A DNA stretch of 64,000 nucleotides from Zhengitettix transpicula (GCA_037074705.1 CM073591.1:75932532-75996531), one strand, 5' to 3'. Counted from the stretch's first letter, positions 38,288 through 53,407 are shown. Numbers and translations are program-made. Notes: generated by a model from the sequence alone, not told the origin.

Positions 38288-40183
38288 CAATGAAGGTTAA
38301 TTAAATGAAAATTAATTAAAATTTTACAAATAAATTTATTTATTAATTTGTGGCTTCTAAAATTGATAAACAATTACAATAAAATGAAAATCTCTTAATT
38401 TCTCAAGTTCTTTACTGGGTTTGATGATTTACAGTGAAAATTACTGAATGATCTTATTAACAATACAGTTTAAAATTTACTTCAAAATAATGTGCTGATA
38501 AATGAAAGAAAAGCTACAAGAAAAGCGAACGAAATCTGACTTTACCCTTTTAATTAGCGTTTACAGACTTTATTAAGGTTTTGGTTACTTACGCATTGTT
38601 CGGCTGGTACCAGCATTCTTTTAGTGCTTCAAAAGTACACTATATTGCAAAATTTTTACACAGATTCTAAATTTTTCTCACAGATTATACACTTATGAAA
38701 TTGAAATGCGATTACTAGGCTCCCAGGAACTCGGATGATACTCCTAATTGGTTGGCTATCTGACGTCGTTTTCCTTCGGCACGAAAATGTTCAAGTTCTT
38801 TATAATTAGGCAAACCCTTGCTTCCGTTGGCTAATTGTTAGCACATCAATTCGGTCCAACTAACTGCTTGCTTGCAGGAATCTTATGAGTTGCAGATTTT
38901 AGCCTTTTACCGCATTATTTATCGGTTTGGTTTGAAAACTTCTAAGTAGCTCGGTGAAGATTTACTTTTAAAATGTCTCTCCTTTCGTGGCTGACCGTAG
39001 ACGTCGACTAACTTTTACAATGTCTCTCCTCTCGTGGTAGACTGAAGATTGCCTATACTTTTGCGCGCGTAATCGCCATTCCGAACCCTCAATAATGGAG
39101 CAGAGCTCGCTTCTCATTGTCGCTTTGCTCGCTCTCGCTATAATTCAAACTGTTTGCTAACAATTCAAATTATTTAAAAACAATTCATGGCTTAATTAAT
39201 TGGCATTACAACATACATATATATATATATTATAATGTAATACTAATTAGAGGCCATTTGAATAATTGGATAGTTATGATGGATTGTTAGCGGTACCAAT
39301 CTTCAAAGACAACAATGTATAGGCGGGCTTCGTTTGAGCCGCGAGCACTTTCTGGAAGTCAGCCGGTCTGGTGTTGAAGTCGGGTGTGGAAGTAAAAATT
39401 TGAGAGCGGACAACGAACAGCGTGGCCAGCGTATAGATGAAGCCAAGAAGGTTACAAGTTTTAAAATTTGAGTATAAAGTTTGGACATTGTAATACTACA
39501 AAGAGTAACCTAATAATCAGCGCCATATTAAATTTTGTACGAGAACCGAGACCATCATCAGTTTCCATATAGAGACAATTTTGTAACAATCTGTCTAACT
39601 AATAATCCGGAGGAGAGCAGCAGTTCCAGTTCCCAGAGGAGAGACTTGAAAGCTACGACCGTGTTTTGTACAATCAAGTGTAGAGTCAGTGTTTTCATGG
39701 CCTGTTAGTGTGAATTGTGAGCCCGAGCCCAGGAGAGATAAGTCTGGTACCAGCCAAATATTTTGTAAGTAGAAACCAGTTTAATTAAGTTTTGTAAACG
39801 ATAATAAAAGTTAATCGTCAGATTTCGCTTTCTCGTTTTTGTTTTGATTGTTTAACTTTTTAGTTTGTAAATTCTAGGATTGTGTAACGTAAATATAAAG
39901 GTTGTTTCTTTACTTAGCAGGCTCAGATAAATGACCCTGAGAAAAGAGTTATAAAATCTCTAAACATTGAAAACTGTAAATGTAATTGATCTCATGTTAT
40001 AAATTTCTACTGAATAAAGTAAATTGTATTGTAAAGTTCAAAGAATGTTGTAATTATTTCTCTATCCTTCACTATAAAATAAATAATTGTTTCATAAACG
40101 AACTAATGATTTAAATTCATGGAAATAATTTTGTTTAAATAATATTGTTGAATTAATTTCCGTTTAATCGTTACAATATATGT

Positions 40184-40226
<43 letters not shown>
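38226..40226. repeat. Head-to-head pair of an unclassified element, flanked by (TA)n
   Basis: Copy B (minus, about 39200 down to 38290) and copy A (plus, about 39240 to 40180) diverge from a centre near 39220. Shared order: AGAGGAGAGAC, CTGGTACCAGCC, TAAGTA..ACCA, TGTAAACG..TAA..AAAAG and TCAGATTTCG. Outer ends abut (TA)n at 38226-38280 and 40191-40226, and a short TA run marks the centre. Copy B also carries an internal duplication of about 45 bp (AATGTCTCTCCTYTCGTGG, about 38970-39045). No protein is encoded that I recognise. Confidence 0.6.
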
Positions 40227-40228
<2 letters not shown>

Positions 40229-41033
40229 ATTTGTAGCTTATTAAATTATTTAATTTGACCCAAGTGGCGGACCAATTAGCTGTTAAATTATTTAATTTTA
40301 CCAACCAATTTTATAATAATTTTTAATTCTTAAATATTTAAATAAATTTAAATTTCACTTTTCTCTACAGTTGATAATCATTTAATGGAATATTTAATTT
40401 GAACAATTTAAATATAATTAATGAAATTTTGAAGGTGTTAAAATTTAAATATATATATTATAAATATTTAGTGACATATTTGAAATTATAAAAAATAAAT
40501 TCAATTAATACAAGATTTAAAGAATTTAGTTACGAACATGCTATGAATTTTACACAAATTTGCTACGGATATCAATTTAAACGATAGTCTCGTTGCTCTG
40601 GGCGCTTTATCGGGCCTCGTCACAAGTAAAAGCACTTTACATTATGAGTCATAAAATTAAAGAAAATGTTCAATTTACCAAAATAATAATTTATAATAAT
40701 ATCCCCCAAAACTCAAACACAAAATGAAATGAAATTTGACGGTTCAACAATTATTCAAAGTTTACAATGTAATAATTTTACTAAATTTAAGAATAAAACT
40801 CAACATACCATTTGCAATCATTCCACGTTTTTGCACAACACACTATTACCAATTATTAAAAATACTTTCTACACTTTGAAATTATGGCATATTGTGCATA
40901 AAATTGAACATAAATTTTCACAAACACACAGAATTCAATCCTTTCAGAGCTCCAGACAATAGAGTCAGTTATGTTTCGCCCGCGACCACCAACCATTTAG
41001 TAAAATCTTGATTTTTTTCTTTACTTTAACTGT
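40227..41033. other. Gene-free AT-rich stretch
   Basis: Repeated TTTAAAT-type strings; no coding or RNA feature recognised. Confidence 0.45.
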
Positions 41034-41250
41034 AACACCCCTCCACCCCCATTTATAGGGGCGCTCGCCTCCCCGAAAGGGGTTGAAATTAAATATGAAC
41101 AACATTGGGGGAAACACTATCAATCTGATTGATACGAAAAATATTTATCCGACACAAATATCTGCAGTTTTTCATGTTTCAAAATTTCTACCCCCGCCCA
41201 CCCCGGGTCATCGTGGTGGTAGTTATGTCTTATACTCACAGTATTTGTTA
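41034..41250. repeat. Fragment of the 34.3-35.4 kb repeat family
   Basis: The order GGGGTTGAAATTAAAT, TTATCCGACACAAATAT, ATGTTTCAAAATTTCTACCC parallels GAGTTGAAATTAGACA, TTATTCGACACTAATAA, ATGTTTCTAAATTACGCCC at 34.66-34.78 kb. Confidence 0.5.
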
Positions 41251-41670
41251 CCGGTTCCAGTGTCTGATATCGAGAAGTAGGTGAAACTCGAGGGAAAAAA
41301 AATAAAGTAAGATGAAGTGATGTAGGTGAAAGATGATTGATTAAATAAAATACGTTTTACGTCATGTTTATCTTTTCGTCTTCAGAGAATAGGGTGCATC
41401 ACATTAGCGTTGCATGCATAAATCTTGAAGATATAGACGTGTTGAGGTTTTACTACGAATATTGGCCGTCACAGAAGTAGAAATTGAAAGAAAATTGTGG
41501 AAAGGAGGAACAGAGGATATAAGTTGGGGATAATTATAAAAATTAAACAAAAAATAGCAAATAACAGTAGGAAATGCCGAATCATTCTACGTTATAGGTT
41601 CATTGAAGAAGTTTTTTAGTTCATCCTCTGGTTTTGACGGTGTGTCCTTCTTGACTCTGTTTTTGAATCA

Positions 41671-41760
41671 TCTTACGAAAGCATAAGGATTGCAGAAACA
41701 TTGCGTGGTATTTAACCACTTAATTTATGTCTGTTTATTGGCTGCTACTAAGACTAGCAA
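41671..41760 (+). repeat. Solo Penelope-type terminus
   Basis: CTTACGA, AA, GCATAAGGATTGC, AGAAACATTGCGTGGTATTT, then TTATGTCTG: the same subfamily as 4.7 kb. G5 of the core is T, and CG is lost in GAAACATTG. Confidence 0.5.
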
Positions 41761-41944
41761 TAACTCAGCTGATGCCAGAATCGTTCGCCTCAAGTCAAGG
41801 AGATTAATTTTTACCGTATTAAAATTACGCGGCCTATTCTTCTTCTTTTTTTCTTCCCATGTTATCATTTTGTGATATTTTCAAATATTGTTCCTAATTA
41901 GTCTGATATCTGAGTTTCTGCTTAATAGAAACATTTTTATGTAT

Positions 41945-42372
41945 GGCCTGTTCTGAGAGGTGTATGTTCCGGAGTCACAGACCTTGAGCATACGGTAAGA
42001 GTTGTCCGCTATTCCCATTGGAATAGTCGGCCAGCTGCCTCCTAAACTGGTCGAGGCACGGAGAAGGGAATGCTGCGTCCTCACAGCAAACTCCTCTCCC
42101 GCTATCGGAAGGGCGTGGAACAAGTACCCAATGCCCGACCTACCTGATGCAGGTTTTTCTAGGGGTTTCCCTGCATTTTCTTTAGGAGAATGCCAGGTAG
42201 GATCCTTAAATCAGAGCCCGGGGGCCCTAGTAACCCTTGGCTACCTTCCTCTACCCTTCCGCATCCCCCCTTTCAAATCTCTTCCCATGCTATTAAAGGG
42301 GAGTTGCCCAAGGTGGATCACCCTCATGTAGCCTGTTGCTCTAAAAATAATAATAAAAATAAAAAGGCATTG
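41945..42372 (+). mobile_element. SINE-like retroelement, copy 2 (5' truncated)
   Basis: Corresponds to the 3' part of copy 1, from about GGCCTGTT(T/C)TGAGAG onward, including TAAGAGTTGTCCGCTATTCC, the GCCCGGGGGCCCTAG block and an A-rich tail (AATAATAATAAAAATAAAAA). Confidence 0.75.
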
Positions 42373-42379
42373 GAATAGT

Positions 42380-42935
42380 AGACACGGCCTGAGGGATATT
42401 CTCTCGCAGGCGGTACCTGCGAGGGATATTCTCTCACAGGTAGAACCTTGTAGGAGAGATACGAAGGGGCTACCTTTGGGGATGCCTTTTCCTTTCCGTT
42501 TTTGAACTAAGGTTCCCACAAGCCGAGGCACCTCGGCATGTTCTGAGAGGTGTATGTTCCGGGGTCACAGACCTTGGGTATACGCTATTCCCATTGGAAT
42601 AGTCGGCCAGCTGCCTCCTAAACTGGTCGAGGCACGGAGAAGGGAATGCTGCGTCCGCACAGCAAACTCCTCTCCCGCTATCGGAAGTGCGTGGGAAAAG
42701 TACCCAATGCCCGACCTACCTGATGCAGGTTTTTCTAGGGTTTTCCCTGCATTTTCTTTAGGCGAATGCCAAGTAGGATCCTTAAACCATAGCCCGGGGG
42801 CCCTAGTGAACCCTTGACTACCTTCCTCTACCATTCCGCATCCCCCCTTTCAAATCCCTTCTTATGCTATTAAAGGGGAGTTACCATCTTGTGGATTACC
42901 CTCATGTAGTCTGTTACCTACTACCTAATAAAAAA
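42380..42935 (+). mobile_element. SINE-like retroelement, copy 3 (near full length)
   Basis: Lies directly after copy 2 in the same orientation. Its 5' end has a doubled GAGGGATATTCTCTC block related to the 5' hairpin of copy 1. Relative to copy 1 it lacks about 14 bp (GGTAAGAGTTGTCC) after CCTTGGGTATAC. It ends in an A tail (TAATAAAAAAAAA). Confidence 0.75.
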
Positions 42936-43039
42936 AAAGGATTTCAAATTTATTGCTTATGCTTTTACAAATTGCACTTAAAAAACTAATTGTCAGGACA
43001 TACACAACATGTGGTAATTTTTCTCTATATATTTTTTCT

Positions 43040-43315
43040 CTGCCTAAATTTAGTCAGAGCGGTAATGGGCAATTTTTTCAGTGTAAACGCCATTTTTCTG
43101 ACTAAGTTCCGCTGAGCCAGTAGTATGACACCATTTGTTTTGGGCCGTAACTTTACTGCTGCAGCTTACACAGAGGTCGTCAAATACGTAGTTTTACGAA
43201 AGGCTCAGAACTGAAAGTACGTGTACTGAGCAAGTACCCTGGAGTGCGCGGCTTGCAGTTGCGACTGATTGTGTTCGCTTTGTATTGTTGAACAAAACGT
43301 TTACCGACTGGGGTA
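43040..43315 (+). promoter_or_regulatory. CpG-rich patch, possible promoter and 5' UTR exon of the V-ATPase E-like gene
   Basis: About 275 bp with CpG every 15-20 bp in an otherwise CpG-poor region. It ends in a donor-like CTGGG/GTAAGC at 43309-43310. The next plausible acceptor, TGTTTAACAG, ends at about 45466, 54 bp before the V-ATPase E-like ATG. A 5' non-coding exon spliced over about 2.2 kb would connect the two. This is inference; transcript evidence would decide. Confidence 0.35.
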
Positions 43316-43895
43316 AGCTTTACAAGATCATTCATTTCAACACGTTAATTTCGTTTTCGTATATTCTGCAAAACTATTTTTATACATTGTTATCAGAATT
43401 TACCATTTTAGAAATTGAAATTCTAAAGATATTTTCAGGATAATGTACCATAAAAGAATTTGTTTGAATATCAATTCAATTGAGGAATAGTTCTGTTGAA
43501 TGTTGAAAAAAAATTGACCAGTCTGATCTTGCCTCATTTTGAAATTTTGTGCACACCAAAATAAATATTAAATGAGCTATACACTTTTCCCTTTCCTTTC
43601 TTATCAAATTTGTATATAAATAAATTACAAATATTTATAATAATGATAATGTGCCTGTGTAGTATGACAATTGTTATTACAAAGTTTGCACAGTCTCCAT
43701 TCACTTTGTGAAATGTTTCCACTTTACGTACACTGTAAATTGGGTTCTTTGATGCTTTCATTCAATATTCAGCATGTCATTCTGTCATTCATTTAGTAGA
43801 ATTCAGGTCACAGATTATTTCTCTTGTATTGAAGTAGCAAGTTAAGCTTTGGTTGATGGTATTAGTAGATTATGCAAATCTTTTTTTTTAAGAAC
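43316..43895. other. Gene-free stretch
   Basis: AT-rich; no recognised feature. Confidence 0.4.
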
Positions 43896-44200
43896 AATTC
43901 TCCTACCAGGACACATGATATTCTTGAGGGGCATGTAACCGAACAGATGGACACATCTGTTTATGTCTTCTGTATTTGATTTGTTTAGTTGCTCTCATAT
44001 GATTTCCATTCCATAAGAAGCTATTGGTAGAATTTTGAAAAGTTTTATAACTGTCTTGAAAGATAGCTGGCTCAGATTTTGAATTCAATTTTTGTGACAA
44101 TGTCAGATGTGACTTTCCTTTACATGGAATGTATTTGGAATACGATGTCAATGAATTTAAAGCTTGATACAAATTTTAGAGATTAATTATTGAAGAGAAT
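43896..44200 (-). mobile_element. LINE fragment, reverse transcriptase C-terminal region
   Basis: The minus-strand frame reads QLSFKTVIKLFKILPIASYG then MEII and NTEDINR, the pattern that follows the reverse transcriptase core in several LINE clades (ILPI.SYG.EII). Stops and shifts interrupt it. The clade is not resolved. Confidence 0.45.
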
Positions 44201-45085
44201 TTTATCTTTTGTAGCTCAACTTCCTCTCCAGAACGCTATCATTTCAGCCTTTCCGTTATTAATTTCAGAGTGATCTTCATTGAAAGTCCGTTGGGAGGTT
44301 TGTAATATGGTTTGAAACCAATACCATTTCATAAGTGGCAAGACAAGACTCCTTTCTTATTACACGTAAAACACAAAAGCAACCATTGTTCTCAGACTGC
44401 CCCATCTGGTTATTTCTCATTTCCTATTTTACAATTTTTAGTTTTTAAAATTCCTTCAACAATACTTTCCCAATAATGGCTTCATTCTTAACTGAAAAAA
44501 AATCTAAAATAAAAGTTGTCAGAAAGAAATTTTTAAAGCATATGTAATTTAGACTTGGTATTATCCTCAGTCGTCTTAGTTGAATTTGATCAATATGCCA
44601 GCACAATTGATATAAATACTAGCCCTTAAGATAAATATTTAGTAGAGTTAATTATATATATTAAGCAATTGGTACATGTTTTAAACATTGGAATACAATA
44701 ATTTTCCGTAGATCACCCACTATAAAAAGCAAACCTTCAGAGATGTGGATTAAGTCCTAAGTTTTATAGTATTGGGCCTGTAATTATCATAATGTAATAT
44801 GTTAAAGCTTATTGCACTTATTTTACATAGATACCAAGTATCCATATAATGTAACATAACAAGTATTGTTAGCACAATCAAAGAATTAAATGTGTGTTGT
44901 GTACTTTTCACAATTTTCACCTAACGCACAATTCTGTAAATGTTTATAATGTTTAATGCTATGTAGAAAATGACATAAAATTAAGTATTATTTAAATACA
45001 ATTTGTAAAATATATTAATAATGTGGCCAGTACTATTAAAAACAACAGCGTATTAGTCTGATTTTTTTTACTCTATTTAAAAATA
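44201..45085. other. Gene-free AT-rich stretch
   Basis: No recognised feature; perhaps 5' intron of the V-ATPase E-like gene. Confidence 0.35.
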
Positions 45086-45089
45086 TATA

Positions 45090-45230
45090 TCCCTGATTGG
45101 GACCTCTTCAGGTGTATAGTTACATTCAATTATAATTTATTTTAAGGTTAATCTAAATTTTCTTATAATAAATTATAATTGAATGTAACTATACACCTGA
45201 AGAGGTCCAAATCAGGGACAAAACGTTGTC
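45090..45230. repeat. Penelope-type inverted unit with near-complete hammerhead-like motif
   Basis: Arms 45090-45141 and 45167-45218 (52 bp, one mismatch) around a 25-bp loop. Plus strand 45197-45230: CTGAAGA, G, a GTCC/GGAC stem with loop AAATCAG, AAAAC, GTT, GTC. Only the G12 position (A at 45220) departs from the hammerhead core, and it lies where CG would have been. The left arm lost the part after the stem. Confidence 0.65.
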
Positions 45231-45519
45231 TGATATACTATTTTTTTCGTACTTTTCACAATTTTCACCTCACATTGAATTCAGTAAATGTTTATAATGT
45301 TTTTATTGTGGTGATATTATTTCAAAGGTATTAAATTTTAGTTTTGCAGGGATTTTGGCCACATTTAAACAGTTCCTATACTACTCTTCCAAATATGAAG
45401 ATATTCTTCTCAAATGAATATATATACTGAATACAGATTATGTAATAATTATTCCTTGTTTAACAGATACATACCTGGTGGCTGTCTCCTCTCTGATATT
45501 AGTTTATAATATTCCAAAG

Positions 45520-46200
45520 ATGGCACAGAGCAAGTCAAGTATAGATAGACAACTTTCAAACATGTTAGCATTCATTGAGCAAGAAGCTCAAGAAAAATGT
45601 GAAGAAATTGATTCACTTGCGGAAGAACATTTTAATATTAAAAAAGGGAACATAGTTCACAAAGAGAGATTGAATATCATGGGATATTATGACAAGAAAG
45701 AAAAGCAAGCAGCGTACCAATATAAACTACAAATTTCAGAAATAAAAAACGGAGGTAGAATGAAAGTATTAAATGTTCAAAATAATATTATTCAAGATCT
45801 TCTTTCAGAAGCAAGAAATCGCTTAATAGAAATGACAGAAAATAAAACCAAGTATAAGCAAATTCTTAAAATGCTCATTATTGAAGGACTAGTAAAGTTC
45901 CTTGAGCCTATTGTAGTGATTACTACACGTAAAATAGATCAACCACTGATACAAGATTGCTTAGAAGAGATAAGCAATGATTACAAAGGAATAACACAAA
46001 AGGAAATAAGGCTTAAATTAGATACAGATTCATATCTTGCTTCTGAATCTGTTGGAGGAATTGTTCTTCACACTGAGCATAATCGTATATTACTTTCAAA
46101 CACACTTGAAGGAAGGCTAAAATTAATTATTCAGGAGTCAATTGCGGAGATAAAGACAACACTATTTGGCCAAAATGTCAATCGTAAATATTTGTGTTAA
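45520..46200 (+). CDS. V-type proton ATPase subunit E paralogue, intronless
   Basis: Subunit E forms, with G, the peripheral stalks that hold the V1 head to the membrane sector of the proton pump. The 226-residue frame has the family length and landmarks end to end: LAFIEQEAQEKCEEIDSLAE near residue 14, then IMGYYDKKEKQAA, the central ILKMLIIEGLVKFLEPIVVI, GGIVLHTEHNRI, SNTLEGRL and the C-terminal ALFGRN-type end read as TTLFGQNVNRKYLC. The start is the ATG at 45520; an upstream GTG frame extension (from 45478) is unlikely. There are no introns, suggesting a retrogene, but the frame is intact and diverged, implying selection. It may be a tissue-specific isoform. The acceptor-like AACAG before 45466 hints at a spliced 5' UTR. 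Confidence 0.88.
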   Translation: MAQSKSSIDRQLSNMLAFIEQEAQEKCEEIDSLAEEHFNIKKGNIVHKERLNIMGYYDKKEKQAAYQYKLQISEIKNGGRMKVLNVQNNIIQDLLSEARNRLIEMTENKTKYKQILKMLIIEGLVKFLEPIVVITTRKIDQPLIQDCLEEISNDYKGITQKEIRLKLDTDSYLASESVGGIVLHTEHNRILLSNTLEGRLKLIIQESIAEIKTTLFGQNVNRKYLC

Positions 46201-46292
46201 GATAGTTGAGACTGAGTTATATTTACTGCAATATGTATAAATTATTTTTGGGAAGGGAAAAGAAATATATATTCAGCAACATTACTGCATAT

Positions 46293-46298
46293 AATAAA
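46293..46298 (+). terminator. Polyadenylation signal AATAAA of the V-ATPase E-like gene
   Basis: AATAAA 93 bp past the stop codon at 46200. Confidence 0.45.
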
Positions 46299-48480
46299 TG
46301 TAGTCCCACAATAATATAAAAGTGCTTTGTGATTTTACTTCTGTTATCTGGCTTCATCATGGGTTTTTGAACTTTTGATATGGATAAACCAAAGTAATTT
46401 TTGTAGACATTTTTTCTACTCAGTTTATTCATTTTTTTTATGTATATCTAGAACTAATGGTGCTCTGCCAGTAGTTAAATCAGAAAACAATTGCCTTAAC
46501 CACACAATTAAAAAAATTAATTTTACCCATTTAATCAGAGAATAGACAAGGTTATGAAACTTATTATCTCATGGTGCAAAATCTGTGATGTAAGACTAAT
46601 GGCCATTAAAACTTAAAATTAACCTAATTTAGATAGAAACAAATTTTACCAACTGCAAATTAATATATTTGGTTGCCAAGCTTTAGTGCTCATAACATTT
46701 ATATGCAAATTTGCTTTGATCAAAATAATTTAAAATTCCAAGTACGCTAATTTCCCATATTGCTAGTAACAATTTACTTGGTGTGTAATTCATATGGAAG
46801 ATGAAAAGATTTCTGTTCCACAGTTTTAACATTTTTGTTGAGAAATTCATGCTGTCAATTTTTGCTTAATCTTATTAAATCTAGTAAAGTTTTAGTGCCA
46901 TTTGTTATTATTTTAAATATATCAAAATGGCTTTGTGTGAAATTAAATGGTGCAATATCACTTGGTTTTAATGAGAGGATATATTTTTTTACAGTTGTAA
47001 TTCTGCAGTGACTGCAACACTCATAGCAAATGTTTATTAAATAAATTGTAAACATCCATGTATATTATCTCATGAAATTGTAATTTCATTGACCGATTTT
47101 ATAAATACATCCTATTTTGAAGATGATATAATTTTTATCATTCATTTCTTAAATATACTATTTGCAGACAAAATTAATTTAATAAATTCTATATATTCAA
47201 TCTTCTAATCAAGCAAATGTTGACTATAAAATATTTCAATAAATATGATTACTGCAGCACTTGAAACTACCATTGGTTTTCTTATAACAATTTCCATCTT
47301 CAACAATGAAGTGTGTTATTGAATGTGATATTTTGTAGAAATGAAAAACATGTATTTTAATTGTTTTGAAGGTAACATTCAGCAATTATAATATATTACT
47401 GGTTTCACATTTGGAATATAATTTCAAAAATTGAAATTCAAATGTGTGCAGGTCAGGTCATCATTATTTTAACAGTTGTTATGAACCTTTACTATATGTG
47501 TTAAATAGTTGGAGACATTATTTTCACATATCCCACTAACAGCAGCTTTGCCGTAACAAGATGCCAGACTTTGCTATGGATTAAATGGCTTACACTAATA
47601 ATTTTGCAGCATTGAAATACTGTAATATGATATATATTTTTTCATATATTTAGATGTAAAACTTTAATCCAACTTACCTGTCTACTGTAGTAAGAATCTT
47701 GAAAAGTAATAGTACTGTTTTGCACTTGACAATATGCTAATCATTTGCAATTTTCTAATAAATATAGCTTATACTGTAAATCTATTGCCTGGGTGAAATA
47801 TTGTAATGTATGATTGATATATTTATTTATTCATTCACAGAATAACTTACTGTATTATAAAATATTATGAATTATAAAAAACTTCTGTCCTACAACTTTT
47901 TATTGCACATATATATCATAATTGGAGTTTCCAGCCTCCCTAGGGTAATAAGATATCCATGAACTATTCGTAACTGTGAATAGACAAACAAACCATAATA
48001 CAACTGGAGGACAGCAGAAGTATTGAAGGAGAATACTCAGATTCAAAGTTCAAATTTTCTTACACGAATCTATTCAGTTAGTAGTACACACATTGGCACA
48101 ATTAATATAAATGTACAGTTCCCCAGTCTTGTACAAAGAAAAGGAATTTTCAAGTGTAACATGGACATGTTATAAAAGCATTTCTATAAAAGAATAGAAA
48201 TATAACCATTGGTGAATAAAATCTTCTTGGTCTTCTAACCGAATAAACAATTGCATTCACATTTCAATGACGTTCACTGCCATTGTCTTCTAGCAATAGA
48301 ATTCTCTACGCTGATAACCATTTATCTTTGTTCAATCAAATTTACGTTTCCATACACTTACAACAGGCTGATTCATACCACTACTAACAAAATGTACCAT
48401 CATTTTAATCCTAATTATTCCAATCATCAAATGCACATCCTCTAGGGCCACTTATGAAAACTATGTCTATTTTGAAAATT
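46299..48480. other. Gene-free AT-rich stretch
   Basis: No exon, RNA gene or transposon recognised. Confidence 0.45.
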
Positions 48481-49030
48481 AATAAGATAAAATTGGCAAA
48501 TAAAGACAAAAGAAGAGATATAAATACCACAAAACACTTCTGGAAAGACAAGAGCCTATAACAACACAACTGCACAGTTCAGTTCACAATATAAAAAGGG
48601 AAGAAAACCCTACAGCAATGGAAAAGCAAAAGGGTTGATTAAAAACCACAATGACACACTTGACACTTACAGTAAGCATTATGTAGTTTACAAAATCTCT
48701 TGTTCCAATTGTAATTCTTATTACATAGGAAAAACAAAACAGTCCCTTCATTTCTGTATTGAGGAATATATGTATATCAAACTTCCCAATAATAAACAAC
48801 CTCTAGTCTCCAAACATATCAATTTGAAACATTCAAAATGCTAAGATTTTAGACATTGACACCAGATACTATTCCAGACATACTTCATATTAAATCTAAC
48901 ATCACAGCAGTTAATGTACAAACAAGACAAAAAATAATTGCTACCATCCCTTATTGTTATGCTTTCCCCATTGTCCATTTTCTTGTGTGGTATTTATATC
49001 ACTTTTTTTGTCCATATTTGATCTTATTAC
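48481..49030. mobile_element. Penelope-like element remnant with GIY-YIG coding piece
   Basis: The ends mirror each other: AATAAGATAAAATT..GACAAAAGAAG..GATATAAATACCACA at the left and its complement at the right (to 49030). They are of the same subfamily as the fold-backs at 4.7, 7.2, 27.3, 41.7 and 57.1 kb. The 450 bp between them include a GIY-YIG endonuclease remnant, placing this subfamily among Penelope-like elements. The reverse transcriptase region is absent. Confidence 0.75.
48635..48844 (+). pseudogene. GIY-YIG endonuclease domain of a Penelope-like element
   Basis: In Penelope-like elements this C-terminal nuclease nicks the target for reverse transcription. The frame has VYKISCSNC, then YYIGKTKQSL, matching the GIY...YIG core with downstream TGRSL-type residues, and a C-terminal HINLKHSKC corresponding to the usual H...H.H/C region. 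A stop at 48842-48844 and a frame change follow; the next block (DIDTRYYS, near 48852-48880) belongs to the usual tail. The expected N-terminal reverse transcriptase is missing, so it is a fragment. Confidence 0.75.
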
Positions 49031-50075
49031 TGTATAATGCCTACAGATATTTTATATTGTATGGTGAATACTTTGCTGGATATTTATTTAAAAAGAAATA
49101 TGTTTAAACAATTTCCCCCAAAGAAATGAGTAGAATATGACCATATAAGTATATGTGGTAGGTCTACAGGTTTCAACTTGAGTCACCCCATGTCAAACAG
49201 GTATGCACTGATGCTATAGCAATATTGAGCAAATTATTTAGTTTCATTCCCAGAACACTAATGTTTGCAACATTTCATGCCACTGTGATCAATGTTTAGG
49301 AGATTGACAAATTGCAATTTATGCAGTTACTTTTCTCCTTTCAAAGGATAAAATATGAAAATTTTTTAACTTAAGCAATGTCTCAACATATCAATTTAGA
49401 GCACTAAATATACCACTCATATGAAACTACATAAACATGAGAATAATGGTCCAGTAAGTACATACATATTGTAAGAGGTAGACCAAAGATCAGTTTAAAC
49501 AGACAAAAAAATAGTGAAAGCTATTCTCTAAACATTGCAAAGTGTTTACACACAATAACTCAAAATTTAGTACGTGATTTAATAAAATGCCCTAATAGAA
49601 TTTTTTTTATAAGGTTGGTGGTGGTTTAGTTACAGGTTCTCAATAAGACAATGCTCCCTTCCACCCTTTCCTGCACACGACAAGACAATTACCAAATATG
49701 CATACCTTTTAATGCCCTCCAAATTTAAGCCTTAAAAACTAGCTTTAATAAAGCAAGGTTTCAAAGAATTCAAAACACAATTTAAGATCCAATTATATGC
49801 ATTTAATTGATACTTCCCATAAAAATCCTAACCTAATGAACTATTTCACATTGCACAATCTGATTAACACAAGCCTGAATAAATTGTGTGTATATAAAAG
49901 TAGATTATACAAATTAGGATCTAGGAATAATTATGGGCCAAAGATAATGTTAACAAAATTCTCTTAGAACAGCTCATTTAATTAGCCAAATCAAATTTAT
50001 GGATTTGAAATATTTATCAAAACATAATTTATAATTAGCAGTTGAAGTTTTGTCTGTAATAATGGAATGATTTGA
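49031..50075. other. 3' flank of Hsc70, no recognised gene
   Basis: AT-rich. The Hsc70 3' UTR lies in the right part; TTTAAT strings at about 49743 and 49802 (ATTAAA on the minus strand) are possible polyadenylation signals. Confidence 0.4.
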
Positions 50076-53407
<3,332 letters not shown>

